Of a DNA stretch of 47,795 nucleotides, positions 8,338-17,551 are shown piece after piece. A program made the position numbers and the translations under genes. The notes under the pieces are model-generated. The model searched no databases. It was not told the origin of the DNA and was given only the letters and a program-made list of their open reading frames with translations. Each line of letters opens with the position of its first letter. The stretch's first letter is position 1. Origin of the DNA: an uncultured Collinsella sp. (GTDB lineage Bacteria > Actinomycetota > Coriobacteriia > Coriobacteriales > Coriobacteriaceae); contig URCS01000007.1 in assembly GCA_900546455.1 (NCBI GenBank), positions 1 to 47,795 on the forward strand, read 5' to 3'.

Positions 8338-10014
8338 TTAGGCGAGCTCAGCGGTACCCAGATCAGCGTGCTTCTGCGGATCGACATAGAGGTGCTTGAT
8401 GCGATCGGAGCCGGCGATGGTGTGCGTGTAGAACATAATCGGGATGACCGGGCAGTCGGCAGCGACCATTGCATCGGCCTCCTGCATCTTAGCGACGCGC
8501 TCCTCGTCGTCAACAATAGTACGAGCCTCGTCGACCTTGGCGTCGAACTCGGGGTTGTTGTAACCGGAGCGGTTGTCGCCACCGAGGGAGTCGGAGTGGA
8601 ACAGCGGATACAGGAAGTTGTCCATGATCGGGTAGTCGGCAATCCAACCCAGACGACCGAACTGATAGTTAAAGTTCTGATACTGCTCGAGCAGGGCAGA
8701 CCACTCAGGGGTATCGGAGACAGCGGTAACGCCAACCTTGGCGAGGTCGCCGATGATGGACTCCATGATCTCCTTGTGACCGCCGTCCTGGTTGTAGGAC
8801 AGGGTCACGCTAATGCCACGATCCCCGTTAGCGCCAGCGGGAGCAACCTTGTCGAGGTACTCGTTAGCCTTGTCGACATCGTAGGCGCAGAACTCCCATG
8901 CGCCCTCCTTGTAGCCATCGATGCCCGGAGGAACAATGCCGTCGGCAGGGGTACGGGTACCCTTGAAGATGGTCTTGCAGATGGCCTCACGGTTAATGGC
9001 CAGGGAGATGCCCCTACGCAGGTCGGCGTTGTTGAACGGCTCGGCCGTGGTGTTGCAGGTCAGATAGTACGTGGAAGGCTCGGCGCCGAGCAGCATGCGC
9101 TCGCCGTCACCCATGGTGTAGCCGTCCTTGGACACGCCGCGATCCTTCTTGGCGGCATCGATCTGAGCGACGGGAACGTCGCAGACATCGAGGTTACCGG
9201 CCTGGAACTCCTTGTAAGCGGTCTCCATGTCCTTGATGACCTGGAAGTGGATGCCATCGATCTTGGCCTTGTCGCCATAGTAATCGTCGAACTTCTTGAC
9301 GTTGATCTCCTGGCCATCCTCCCACTTGCCGTCCATCATGAACGGGCCGTTACCGACCGGGGCAAGATAGAAGCTCTTGACATCGGACTCGGCGCACTCG
9401 GGAACCGGGGCCAGAGCCGGATGAGAGGCGACGAAGGGGAAGTCAGCGTAAGCGGAAGACAGCTTGACGACGAGGGTCTCATCGTCGGGGCACGTAACAC
9501 CGCTGAGCTCGGTAGCGTTACCGGCAAGCAGGTCGTCATAACCCTCGACCATGGAAAGGTGATAGGAGACCTCGGAAGGACCGTACTCGGTAGCGATGGC
9601 CGACTTGGTGTTGACCAGACGCTCCCAACCGAGCTTGAAGGACTTGGAGGTAACGTCGTCACCGTTGTGGAACTTGGCCTTCTTGATCTTGAAGGTAAAC
9701 TCGGTGGCGTCGTCGTTGGACTCAAAGGACTCGCAAGCCAGCGGAACGATCTCGCCCTTCTCGGCGTCGTAAGAGGTCAGAGCGTCAAAGAGCTGGTACT
9801 CGACCTGAGTGCCCTGGTCCTCCTGGACATTGTAGGGGTCGATGCAGACCGGGTTGTTGATGTAGAAGTTCAGCGTCGAACCGGACTCAGAACCGGAAGC
9901 GTCGCCACCCTTCTTGCCACATGCGGCAAGAAAAGCCATGGAGCTCGCAGCAAGGGTGCCGCCAACAAAGGCGCGACGACCCATAACGGGCTGGTGGAAC
10001 ATAGAATCAGCCAT
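8338..10014 (-). CDS. oppA: oligopeptide ABC transporter substrate-binding lipoprotein, OppA type
   Basis: A 558-residue extracytoplasmic solute-binding protein of family 5. The N-terminus has a twin-arginine motif (GRRAFVGG) followed by a hydrophobic stretch and lipobox LAAC, then a Gly/Ser linker, so export as a Tat lipoprotein is likely. The binding fold begins with LNFYINNPVCIDPYN, as in OppA-like proteins. The in-frame upstream codon at 10062 is rejected because AAGGAGG stands 5 nt before the ATG at 10014. First gene of the opp operon; the peptide specificity is unknown. Confidence 0.92.
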   Translation of the reverse strand: MADSMFHQPVMGRRAFVGGTLAASSMAFLAACGKKGGDASGSESGSTLNFYINNPVCIDPYNVQEDQGTQVEYQLFDALTSYDAEKGEIVPLACESFESNDDATEFTFKIKKAKFHNGDDVTSKSFKLGWERLVNTKSAIATEYGPSEVSYHLSMVEGYDDLLAGNATELSGVTCPDDETLVVKLSSAYADFPFVASHPALAPVPECAESDVKSFYLAPVGNGPFMMDGKWEDGQEINVKKFDDYYGDKAKIDGIHFQVIKDMETAYKEFQAGNLDVCDVPVAQIDAAKKDRGVSKDGYTMGDGERMLLGAEPSTYYLTCNTTAEPFNNADLRRGISLAINREAICKTIFKGTRTPADGIVPPGIDGYKEGAWEFCAYDVDKANEYLDKVAPAGANGDRGISVTLSYNQDGGHKEIMESIIGDLAKVGVTAVSDTPEWSALLEQYQNFNYQFGRLGWIADYPIMDNFLYPLFHSDSLGGDNRSGYNNPEFDAKVDEARTIVDDEERVAKMQEADAMVAADCPVIPIMFYTHTIAGSDRIKHLYVDPQKHADLGTAELA

Positions 10015-10130
10015 GCCATCCTCCTTATGAGATAGGACAAAGAAATGTTCAGTCGGACACATGTCAAAACAATCCGATCCGAACCATCAAAACGCCGCCC
10101 GCTGCTATGGCTGGTTATGCACAACGGACC

Positions 10131-10166
10131 AACGTTTTACAATACAGTAGCGCATTTTATACACAA
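10131..10166 (-). promoter_or_regulatory. putative oppA promoter with AACGTT site
   Basis: On the minus strand TTGTGT (10161-10166), 16 nt, TATTGT (10139-10144). An AACGTTTT site (10131-10138) follows the -10 box directly and resembles palindromes before gap and satA. The 294-nt gap from 10015 to 10308 otherwise shows only the terminator at 10256-10287. Confidence 0.4.
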
Positions 10167-10255
10167 TTTGGGGCTAATTCCGGTTAACGGTCGAGAATTT
10201 CTTTAGTTGGGCGAAGTATGTGGGGATATTTTGACTCTGTTACAAATATGTAAAC

Positions 10256-10287
10256 AAAAAGGGTCCCGCACTTACGGGACCCTTTTT
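10256..10287. terminator. bidirectional terminator after secG
   Basis: GGGTCCCG (10261-10268) pairs with CGGGACCC (10275-10282), flanked by five A's on the left and five T's on the right. It therefore works for secG (minus) and in the other direction. Confidence 0.9.
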
Positions 10288-10308
10288 GAATATTTATGCG
10301 GCTCGTGC

Positions 10309-10563
10309 TTAGTAGCCGACGATGCCCTGCGGGAAGAAGAACATGCACAGCACGACGCACACGGCAAACACGACAGCCATGATGACGGTCAGGCGGTCGA
10401 GGTTCTGCTCCATGACGCCCGTGGCAGAGCTGGAGTTATACAGCGAGCTAGCGATCATATCCGAAACGCCGGTGCCCTTACCGGAATGCATCAGGACGAG
10501 AATCGTCAGCGCCACGGCAGAGACAGCCCAAACGACAAACAGAAGAATCTGGAACGGACCCAT
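10309..10563 (-). CDS. secG: preprotein translocase subunit SecG
   Basis: An 84-residue protein with two membrane segments (about residues 5-24 and 58-78) joined by a short polar loop with the SecG-like LMHSGKGTGVSDMIASS. The length fits the family. It assists SecYEG-mediated protein export. AAGGAG lies 8 nt before ATG. It follows the glycolytic cluster but is separated from gpmI by a strong terminator, so it probably has its own promoter. Confidence 0.9.
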   Translation of the reverse strand: MGPFQILLFVVWAVSAVALTILVLMHSGKGTGVSDMIASSLYNSSSATGVMEQNLDRLTVIMAVVFAVCVVLCMFFFPQGIVGY

Positions 10564-10667
10564 AGATAAGCTCCTTAATAGAACAGTTTAAACTCCAGTA
10601 CTGTACCACAATCCCCCGCTCTCCCCTACCTGCCACTCAAGGACGGGGTGGAAATGGCAGAAATACC

Positions 10668-10700
10668 AAAAAGGGGGTTGTCCGGTTGTGGACAACCCCC
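10668..10700 (-). terminator. terminator of the pgk-tpiA-gpmI operon
   Basis: GGGGGTTGTCC (10673-10683) pairs with GGACAACCCCC (10690-10700) over 11 bp. On the minus strand a run of five T's follows (complement of 10668-10672). Confidence 0.9.
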
Positions 10701-10727
10701 TTACTAGAAAACGGTATTTGTTTTCTA

Positions 10728-12281
10728 TTAGGCCTCGGTGGCGAGCACGCGGCCCGTCATCTCGGCGGAAGGCTCAATACCAGCCATGGTGAGCATGGTC
10801 GGAGCGATATCGGAAAGACGGCCGTCCTCGATACCGGTGAGCTTGGCCTTCTCATCAACGATGATGAACGGAACGCGGTTGGTGGTGTGAGCCGTAAACG
10901 GATGCTTGGAACCGTCGGAAGCAACGTCAAACATGTGATCGGCGTTGCCGTGGTCGGCGGTGATCAGCGCAAAGCCGCCCTTGGCGAGAATCGCCGGGAC
11001 AACCTTAGACAGGGCATCGTCAACGGCCTCGACGGCCTTAACGGCGGCGTCGAAGACACCGGTGTGACCAACCATGTCGCAGTTCGCGAAGTTCACGATG
11101 TAGAAATCAGCGCGATCCTCGTTGATGGCGGCGACAAGCTTCTCGGTAACCTCGGGAGCGCTCATCTCGGGCTGCAGATCGTAGGTAGCGACCTTGGGGG
11201 AAGCGACGAGCACGCGCTCCTCGCCCTCCTTGGGCTCCTCGATGCCGCCGTTGAGGAAGAACGTCACGTGAGCGTACTTCTCGGTCTCGGCGGTGTGCAG
11301 CTGCTTCAGGCCGTTGGCGGCGATAACGTCGGCCAGGACGTTCTCGGGGAACGTCTTGGGGAAGGCGACCTCGACGTCAAACGTCGGATCGTACTCGGTC
11401 ATCGTCACAAAGTGCGAAAGCTTGATCTGCTCGCGCTCAAAGCCGTCGAACTCCTTGTCCGTGAACACGCGGGTCATCTGACGGGCGCGGTCGGGACGGA
11501 AGTTGAAGAAGATGGCCGCGTCGCCCTCGTGGATGCCCTCGTTGTGGGCAGCGAAGGGCTCGACGAACTCGTCGCCGCGCGGATCCTTCTCGTAGTAGGC
11601 CTTGATACCGGCAACAGGGTCGACATCGGCATCGGACGCGTTGACCATAACGTCGTAGGCACGCTGGATGCGCTCCCAACGGTTGTCGCGGTCCATGGCC
11701 CAATAACGGCCCGAGACGGTGGCAACGCGAGCGTCGCAACCGATCTCCTCGGAGATCTTAGCCAGGAAGGCGCAGAACTCACTCATGTAGCCAGCGCCGG
11801 ACTGCGGGTCAACGTCGCGGCCATCCATGAAGGCGTGGACGCGAACGGTCTTGACACCGTGCTCGGCAGCCATCTTGACCAGAGCCTCGACGTGGTTCAT
11901 GTGAGAATGAACACCGCCAGGGCTCATAAGGCCCATGAGGTGAAGAGTCTTGCCGTCAGCCTTGACGTCGTCCATAGCCTTGACGAAGACCTCGTTCTTG
12001 GCGATGGAGCCGTCCTTGATGGCGTTGTTGATGCGCGAAAGCTCCTGGAACACGATGCGGCCGGCACCGATGTTGAGGTGACCCACCTCGGAGTTGCCCA
12101 TCTGGCCATCGGGAAGACCCACGTCCTCGCCCGAAGCGCCGAGCGTAGTGTGGGGGTACTTCTCGTACAGGCTATCAAGGAAGGGCGTCTTGGCAGCGGC
12201 GACGGCGTTCTCGCCATCGGCCGGAGCCAGGCCGCAGCCGTCCATGATAATCAGGAGTGCAGGAAGATGACGCTGTGCCAT
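10728..12281 (-). CDS. gpmI: 2,3-bisphosphoglycerate-independent phosphoglycerate mutase
   Basis: A 517-residue, manganese-dependent iPGM of the alkaline phosphatase superfamily, which interconverts 3- and 2-phosphoglycerate in the cytoplasm. The N-terminal LLIIMDGCGL holds a metal Asp, and the phosphorylated serine lies in GQMGNSEVGHLNIGAGR. Further metal ligands are in ITADHGNADHM and the FTAHTTNRVPFI segment. The length is normal. It begins 5 nt after tpiA and ends the pgk-tpiA-gpmI run. Confidence 0.96.
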   Translation of the reverse strand: MAQRHLPALLIIMDGCGLAPADGENAVAAAKTPFLDSLYEKYPHTTLGASGEDVGLPDGQMGNSEVGHLNIGAGRIVFQELSRINNAIKDGSIAKNEVFVKAMDDVKADGKTLHLMGLMSPGGVHSHMNHVEALVKMAAEHGVKTVRVHAFMDGRDVDPQSGAGYMSEFCAFLAKISEEIGCDARVATVSGRYWAMDRDNRWERIQRAYDVMVNASDADVDPVAGIKAYYEKDPRGDEFVEPFAAHNEGIHEGDAAIFFNFRPDRARQMTRVFTDKEFDGFEREQIKLSHFVTMTEYDPTFDVEVAFPKTFPENVLADVIAANGLKQLHTAETEKYAHVTFFLNGGIEEPKEGEERVLVASPKVATYDLQPEMSAPEVTEKLVAAINEDRADFYIVNFANCDMVGHTGVFDAAVKAVEAVDDALSKVVPAILAKGGFALITADHGNADHMFDVASDGSKHPFTAHTTNRVPFIIVDEKAKLTGIEDGRLSDIAPTMLTMAGIEPSAEMTGRVLATEA

Positions 12282-12286
12282 ATGTC

Positions 12287-13054
12287 CTACTCGCCTGCCT
12301 TGACGACCATAGAGGCGAAGTCGGTAGCCTTGAGCGAAGCGCCGCCCACGAGGGCGCCGTCAACGTCGGGCTTGGCGACGAGCTCAGCGATGTTGCCAGG
12401 CTTGGCGGAACCGCCATACAGCACGCGGATGCCGTTAGCGAGCTCCTCGCCGAACATCTCTTTGAGGGTCTCACGGATAGCACCGCAGACCTCCTGAGCG
12501 TCCTCGGCGGTAGCGGTCTTGCCGGTGCCGATGGCCCAGATGGGCTCATAGGCGACGACGACCTGCTTGGGGCAGGTGATCTCAAGACCAGCAAGGCCAG
12601 CCTTGACCTGGTTCACGACGTGCTCGACATAGGTGCCGGCCTCGCGGACCTCGAGGGACTCGCCGCAGCAGAAGACGGGAACAAGGCCGGCGGCAACGAG
12701 AGCCTTGGCCTTCTTGTTCTGGTCCTCGTCGGTCTCGTGGAAGTAGTCGCGACGCTCGGAGTGACCGATGATGCAGTAGGTGCAGCCAGCGGACTTGAGC
12801 ATGTCGCAAGAGGACTCACCGGTGAAGGCACCCTTGGCCTCCCAGTACACGTTCTGTGCACCGAGGGCGATGGGGGCAGCCTGAATGCGGTCATGAACCG
12901 TGGTGATGTCGATGGTCGGAGGGCAGACGAGCACCTCGACGCCAGCCGGAACCTCGGGCAGAGCCTGAGCCAGCTCGTCGGCGAGCTTGGCAGCCTCGGC
13001 GACGTCGTTGTTCATCTTCCAGTTACCAGCGATAAGAAGGGTGCGATTAGGCAT
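12287..13054 (-). CDS. tpiA: triosephosphate isomerase
   Basis: A 255-residue TIM barrel. The signatures are LIAGNWKMNN (catalytic Lys), CIIGHSERRDYF (catalytic His), VVAYEPIWAIGTGKTAT (catalytic Glu and loop 6) and VLYGGSAKPGN. It interconverts glyceraldehyde-3-P and dihydroxyacetone-P. ATG at 13054 is used because the true family start is MPNRTLLIAGN and GGAGG lies 9 nt upstream. The start overlaps the pgk stop by 8 nt, indicating translational coupling. Confidence 0.97.
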   Translation of the reverse strand: MPNRTLLIAGNWKMNNDVAEAAKLADELAQALPEVPAGVEVLVCPPTIDITTVHDRIQAAPIALGAQNVYWEAKGAFTGESSCDMLKSAGCTYCIIGHSERRDYFHETDEDQNKKAKALVAAGLVPVFCCGESLEVREAGTYVEHVVNQVKAGLAGLEITCPKQVVVAYEPIWAIGTGKTATAEDAQEVCGAIRETLKEMFGEELANGIRVLYGGSAKPGNIAELVAKPDVDGALVGGASLKATDFASMVVKAGE

Positions 13055-14237
13055 CGAGAAGCACCTCCACTCCGGGCAGGGCCTTACCCTCGACGAGCTC
13101 CATGGAAGCGCCGCCACCGGTGGAGATCCAGCTCATCTTGTCGGCCAGGTTGAACTTGTTGACAGCTGCGACAGAGTCGCCACCGCCGATGATCGAGGTG
13201 CAGTCGGCCTCGGCAACAGCCTCGGCGATAGCCTGGGTGCCGTGAGCGAAGTTGTCGAACTCGAAGACGCCCATGGGGCCATTCCAGAACACGGTCTTGG
13301 CGCCCTTGACGGCCTCGGCGTAGAGCTCCTCGGTCTTGGGGCCGATGTCCATGCCCTCACGATCGTCGGGGATAGCGTCGGAAGCGACAACCTCGGGGAC
13401 AGCGTCCTCGCCAAAGTGATCGGCAACGCGGTTGTCGATGGGGAGCAGGATCTTGACGCCCTTCTCCTCGGCCTTCTTGAGCATCTCGCCGGCGCGCTCG
13501 ACCCAGTCCTCTTCCTTGAGGGACTGACCAACGGACAGGCCCTGAGCCAGGAAGAAGGTGTAGGCCATGCCGCCACCGATGATCAGGGTGTCAGCGGAGT
13601 CGATGAGGTGATCGAGAACGCCGATCTTGGAGGAAACCTTGGAACCGCCGACGATGGCGACGAAGGGGCGCTCGGGCTCGGCGAAGATGCCGGTCAGCGT
13701 GTCGACCTCCTTCTCGAGCAAGAAGCCGGCGACGGCAGGCAGGTAAGCGGCGGGGCCCACGACGGAACCCTGGGCGCGGTGAGCGGTGCCGAAGGCATCG
13801 AGAACGAAGACGTCACCATAGGAAGCGAGCTTCTTGGCGATCTCGGGATCGTTCTTCTTCTCACGCTTGTCAAAACGGACGTTCTCGAGAACGAGGACCT
13901 TACCCGGCTCGACGGCGGCGACAGCCTCAGCAGCCTTCTCGCCGTAGGTGTCGGCGACAAAGGCAACGTCGAGACCAGAGAGCTCAGCGAGCTTCTTGGC
14001 GACGGGCTCGAGGGACAGCTCGGGCTGGAAGCCGGTGCCCTCGGGACGACCGAGGTGGCTCATGAGGATGACGCGAGCATTGTGCTCAACGAGGTAGTTG
14101 ATGGTGGGCAGGGCAGCCTTGATACGGGTGGTGTCGCCAACGACGCCATCCTTGATAGGCACGTTAAAGTCAACGCGGACGAGAACGCGCTTTCCGTCGA
14201 CATCGATGTCGCGGACGGTCTTCTTGGTAAAGGCCAT
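13047..14237 (-). CDS. pgk: phosphoglycerate kinase
   Basis: A 396-residue two-domain kinase that makes ATP from 1,3-bisphosphoglycerate. It shows RVLVRVDFNVPIKDG, the MSHLGRPEG loop, VAIVGGSKVSSKIGVL, FWNGPMGVFEFDNFAHGT and the glycine-rich GGGDSVAAV. The start MAFTKKTVRDIDV at 14237 fits the family better than the in-frame codon 36 nt upstream. An AAAGG motif lies about 12 nt before ATG. First gene of the pgk-tpiA-gpmI set; a terminator separates it from gap. Confidence 0.97.
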   Translation of the reverse strand: MAFTKKTVRDIDVDGKRVLVRVDFNVPIKDGVVGDTTRIKAALPTINYLVEHNARVILMSHLGRPEGTGFQPELSLEPVAKKLAELSGLDVAFVADTYGEKAAEAVAAVEPGKVLVLENVRFDKREKKNDPEIAKKLASYGDVFVLDAFGTAHRAQGSVVGPAAYLPAVAGFLLEKEVDTLTGIFAEPERPFVAIVGGSKVSSKIGVLDHLIDSADTLIIGGGMAYTFFLAQGLSVGQSLKEEDWVERAGEMLKKAEEKGVKILLPIDNRVADHFGEDAVPEVVASDAIPDDREGMDIGPKTEELYAEAVKGAKTVFWNGPMGVFEFDNFAHGTQAIAEAVAEADCTSIIGGGDSVAAVNKFNLADKMSWISTGGGASMELVEGKALPGVEVLLDA

Positions 14238-14293
14238 GTTTGCTTCTACCTTTCGTACGTGTCTGCCTCCCATTACGGCAGACGATTTCTTAT

Positions 14294-14338
14294 AAAAAGG
14301 GCGCGACCCTAGGGTGTAAGCCCTATAAGGCCGCGCCC
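14294..14338 (-). terminator. terminator after gap
   Basis: GGGCGCG (14299-14305) pairs with CGCGCCC (14332-14338), with a second small stem inside. On the minus strand the tail is TTTTTATA. It lies between the gap stop and the pgk start, so gap is likely a separate or partly terminated transcript. Confidence 0.75.
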
Positions 14339-14377
14339 TTCTTTAGACGCTCAACGAGCTATTCGCTAAAAGCTAAA

Positions 14378-15403
14378 TTAAGCAACGAACTTCTCGAAGT
14401 ACTTGATGGTGCGGACCATCTGAGAGGTGTAGGAGTTCTCGTTGTCGTACCAAGAGGTGACCTGAACGAGGGTCTGGCCGTTGCCGAGGTCAGAGCACAT
14501 GGTCTGAGTGGCGTCGAAGATGGAGCCGTGGGTCTCGCCGACGATGTCGCGGGAGACGATCTGGTCCTCGTTGTAGGCGAAGGTCTCGGAGATGGTCTCG
14601 GCGTAGGCCTTCATGGCAGCGTTGACCTCGTCGACGGTGACCTTCTTGTCAACGACGGCGTAGAGGTTGGTCAGCGAGCCGGTCGGCGTCGGGACGCGCT
14701 GGGCGGCACCGATGAGCTTGCCGTTGAGCTCGGGGAGAACCAGGCCGATGGCCTTGGCAGCGCCCGTGGTGTTCGGGACGATGTTCTCGGAGCAGGCGCG
14801 GGAGCGACGGAAGTTGCCCTTGCGCTGCGGGCCGTCGAGCGGCATCTGGTCGCCGGTGAAGGCGTGGATGGTGGTCATGATGCCGGACACGATGGGAGCG
14901 AAGTCGTTCAGACCCTTGGCCATCGGGGCGAGGCAGTTGGTGGTGCAGGAAGCAGCGGAGATGATGTTGTCCTCAGCGGTCAGCGTCTCATGGTTGACGT
15001 TGTACACGATGGTGGGCAGATCGCTGCCGGCCGGAGCGGAGATGACGACCTTCTTGGCGCCAGCGTTGATGTGGGCCTGAGCCTTAGCCTTGCTGGTGTA
15101 GAAGCCGGTGCACTCGAGAACGACGTCGACGTCAAGGTCGCCCCAAGGCAGGTTGTTAGCGTCGGCCTCCTTGTAGATCTTGATCTCCTTGCCGTCAACG
15201 GTGATGGAATCCTCGCCAGCAACGACCTCGTGATCGCGAGCGTAGTTGCCCTGCGTTGAGTCGTACTTCAGCAGGTAAGCGAGCATATCGGGAGAGGTGA
15301 GGTCGTTGATAGCGACGATCTCGGAGCCCTCATGACCGAACATCTGACGGAAAGCCAGACGACCGATGCGACCGAAGCCGTTAATAGCAACCTTTACTGC
15401 CAT
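14378..15403 (-). CDS. gap: glyceraldehyde-3-phosphate dehydrogenase, type I
   Basis: A 341-residue NAD-dependent enzyme that oxidises glyceraldehyde-3-P to 1,3-bisphosphoglycerate. It has the Rossmann motif INGFGRIGRLAFR, the catalytic cysteine in SAASCTTNCLAP, the phosphate site RVPTPTGS, and a C-terminal SWYDNENSYTSQMVRT. ATG at 15403 has AAAGGAG 5 nt upstream, so the 34 in-frame residues before it are not translated. It heads the glycolytic cluster. Confidence 0.97.
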   Translation of the reverse strand: MAVKVAINGFGRIGRLAFRQMFGHEGSEIVAINDLTSPDMLAYLLKYDSTQGNYARDHEVVAGEDSITVDGKEIKIYKEADANNLPWGDLDVDVVLECTGFYTSKAKAQAHINAGAKKVVISAPAGSDLPTIVYNVNHETLTAEDNIISAASCTTNCLAPMAKGLNDFAPIVSGIMTTIHAFTGDQMPLDGPQRKGNFRRSRACSENIVPNTTGAAKAIGLVLPELNGKLIGAAQRVPTPTGSLTNLYAVVDKKVTVDEVNAAMKAYAETISETFAYNEDQIVSRDIVGETHGSIFDATQTMCSDLGNGQTLVQVTSWYDNENSYTSQMVRTIKYFEKFVA

Positions 15404-15537
15404 TGTGTCTCCTTTCGTAAGGCCCCCGCGAGCTACAGCGCCCGCCGTTGAGGCCCACAAACTAACCACTCGCCTAATATACCTTTTTTTTGACTTGAAT
15501 TTCACGAGAATGCTCGAAATTGAAAATCAAATTTACG

Positions 15538-15551
15538 TTAAAACGTTTTAA
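15538..15551. promoter_or_regulatory. 14-bp palindrome upstream of gap
   Basis: TTAAAACGTTTTAA is a perfect palindrome with the central CG typical of LacI-family or cre-like operators. It lies in the AT-rich 193-nt gap between gap and whiA. AACGTTTT cores also occur before oppA (10131-10138) and satA (28247-28254). The operator role is inferred. Confidence 0.45.
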
Positions 15552-15596
15552 AGAGTAAAACAGCAGTTAAATCCGTATAGTAGCAGTTTCGCTCAA

Positions 15597-16526
15597 CTAC
15601 CTGTTTGCTTCAATGAGCTTTTCAAGCCTCAAAACACGATGGTAGAGGGCCGACTTCGACAAGGGAGGGTCGGCCATCTCGCCCAGATCGCGCAGCGACA
15701 GATCGGGATAGCGCTCGCGCAGGTCGCAAAAGACCGCCAAGGCGTCCGGAAGCGTGTCGCGCAAACCTCGCTGTTCGAGCTCATCGATCAACGCAAGCTG
15801 ATGCTGGGCGGCACCCGCACTTCTGGTCTGATTGGCCAGCTCGGCATTCACGCGACGGTTCACATCGTTCTTAACCAACTTGACCGCGCGCGCCTCCTCG
15901 ATCTCGGCAACGCTGCGCTTGGCACCAATCAGCTTTAAAAGATGCTCAATCTCCTCGGCACTCTTAATGTAGACAGCAAAGGACCCGCGCCGCGCGTTAA
16001 CGCGCGCATGGACCCCAATCTGCTCCAATAGATCGCAAAGGCCCCGTGCATACTGCTCGCCCTGCACCGCGATCTCCAAATGAAAGTCGCCGCGGGGATC
16101 GGCCACGAAACCGCCGGCGATGAGCGCGCCGCGAATGTAGGCAAGCCTGCAGCAGGGACGGGCAACGATGTGCCGGGGAACACCAGCGACGAGCCCTCCC
16201 CTGCGGTCGAGAATGCCCAGCAGCACCAGAGCCTTGTCCAGGTCGGGCTGATCTGGCAGGGTAATGAGATAGTTACGGACCTTATGCAAGACCGATTTAC
16301 GAACGGTGAATTCCGTTTTGAGCTTAAGGATGCGATGCGTCAGTGTGATCATCGTGCGCGCGACAGCGCCCGTCTCGGTCGCGACCGTCAAACGATACCG
16401 CCCGGAGCCGGCCAGCGAAAGTGTACCGCTCACACGCGTCAGGGCGGCAAGCGTCGACAAGTCGCAGTATTCACATTCGGGTTCGCAGCGCGCGAGCTCG
16501 TCACGCACCTCGGCGGTAAACGACAT
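15597..16526 (-). CDS. whiA: sporulation/cell-division regulator WhiA
   Basis: A 309-residue DNA-binding protein. Residues 1 to about 190 form the degenerate LAGLIDADG homing-endonuclease-like fold (for example IRGALIAGGFVADPRGDFHLEI). The C-terminal third is a helix-turn-helix domain (LSLRDLGEMADPPLSKSALYHRVLRL). It is known to control cell division genes in Gram-positive bacteria. It begins 6 nt after the rapZ stop; the ribosome site is weak (AGG), which suggests coupling to rapZ. The usual middle gene yvcK is missing here. Confidence 0.95.
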   Translation of the reverse strand: MSFTAEVRDELARCEPECEYCDLSTLAALTRVSGTLSLAGSGRYRLTVATETGAVARTMITLTHRILKLKTEFTVRKSVLHKVRNYLITLPDQPDLDKALVLLGILDRRGGLVAGVPRHIVARPCCRLAYIRGALIAGGFVADPRGDFHLEIAVQGEQYARGLCDLLEQIGVHARVNARRGSFAVYIKSAEEIEHLLKLIGAKRSVAEIEEARAVKLVKNDVNRRVNAELANQTRSAGAAQHQLALIDELEQRGLRDTLPDALAVFCDLRERYPDLSLRDLGEMADPPLSKSALYHRVLRLEKLIEANR

Positions 16527-16532
16527 GCAGGC

Positions 16533-17453
16533 CTATGCTTTCGTGTTGGCGCGCGACAGGTCGCGGTGGGAAATGCTCACGTGATATTGGGCACCTTCCA
16601 AATAACGTGCCGTGGCCTCGGCGATGGCAACGCTGCGGTGTTGACCGCCCGTGCAACCGATGGCGATAGAAAGCTGCGGCTTGCCCTCCGCGATATAGCC
16701 GGGCATGACCGTATCGAGCAGCTGCGTCCAGGCCTTCCAGAACTCCTGGGTCTTGGGATGGTCCAGAACAAAGTCGGAGACTTTCTTATCGAGGCCGGTC
16801 ATGGTGCGCATCTCGGGATCGTAGAACGGATTGGGCAGGAAGCGGACGTCGATCATAATGTCCGCCTCGACGGGCATACCGTGCTTAAAGCCAAACGAGA
16901 ACACGTGAACGTCCATGAGCTGCTGGTCGGACAACTCGGAAAATGCCATACGCAGCTTGTTGCGCAGCGCAGAGGTGCGCAGACGGCTCGTGTCGATAAT
17001 CATATCGGCTCGGTCGCGAACGCCCTGCAGCTGCAGGCGCTCGCGCTGAATCGCATCGGCCGTAGTCTCTCCCGGCTTGGCAATGGGATGGCGGCGGCGG
17101 TTTTCGCTATAACGACGGATCAGTACCTCGTCAGAGGCCTCGAGAAACACGATGTCACAGCTCATCTCGCGCTCCTCGAGTGCGGCAACGGCATCGAGCA
17201 GCTCATCGAACAAGCCCTGGCTGCGCAGGTCGCAGGTGACGGCAAGATGCCTGCCCACGCCCGTATTGATGCCGACGAGTTCGGCAAGCTGGGCGATCAG
17301 ACGCGGAGGCAAGTTGTCGATGCAAAAGTAGCCCATGTCCTCGAACACATGCATGGCCTGCGTTCGGCCCGATCCAGACATTCCGGTGATGATGACGATA
17401 TCGGGGATGCGCTCCGAGCGCTCCGCCGCATCCATGGCATCTCCCTTTTGCAT
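16533..17453 (-). CDS. rapZ: RapZ/YvcJ family nucleotide-binding protein
   Basis: A 306-residue P-loop protein. The P-loop reads GMSGSGRT at residues 24-31, with Arg in place of the usual Walker Lys, as is common in actinobacterial members. The family segments FCIDNLPPRLI, FLEASDEVLIRRYSENRRRHP, and the C-terminal IGCTGGQHRSVAIAE are present. RapZ proteins bind nucleotides or sugar phosphates and, in some bacteria, guide RNase E to small RNAs. ATG at 17453 has AGGAGG at 5 nt; ATG at 17435 also has a good site (AAGGGAG), so the start is uncertain by 6 codons. Confidence 0.92.
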   Translation of the reverse strand: MQKGDAMDAAERSERIPDIVIITGMSGSGRTQAMHVFEDMGYFCIDNLPPRLIAQLAELVGINTGVGRHLAVTCDLRSQGLFDELLDAVAALEEREMSCDIVFLEASDEVLIRRYSENRRRHPIAKPGETTADAIQRERLQLQGVRDRADMIIDTSRLRTSALRNKLRMAFSELSDQQLMDVHVFSFGFKHGMPVEADIMIDVRFLPNPFYDPEMRTMTGLDKKVSDFVLDHPKTQEFWKAWTQLLDTVMPGYIAEGKPQLSIAIGCTGGQHRSVAIAEATARYLEGAQYHVSISHRDLSRANTKA

Positions 17454-17464
17454 GTGCGCCTCCT

Positions 17465-17500
17465 AAAACAAGCGCGGGACCCGGCCAGCGGATCCCGCGC
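17465..17500 (-). terminator. terminator of the sialic acid operon
   Basis: GCGCGGGA (17472-17479) and TCCCGCGC (17493-17500) pair. On the minus strand the tail is TTGTTTTAGG. It lies between nanE and rapZ and marks the likely end of the transcript that begins before satA. Confidence 0.75.
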
Positions 17501-17551
17501 GATCAATTGCCTTTATTGAGTATACCGCCCCGAGCGGATACGAGGCCTGTC

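Noticed and set aside
8368..12497. Long plus-strand frames opposite oppA and gpmI
   Set aside because: Both are antisense to clear genes with strong family motifs and ribosome sites; the plus-strand translations show no recognisable domains.
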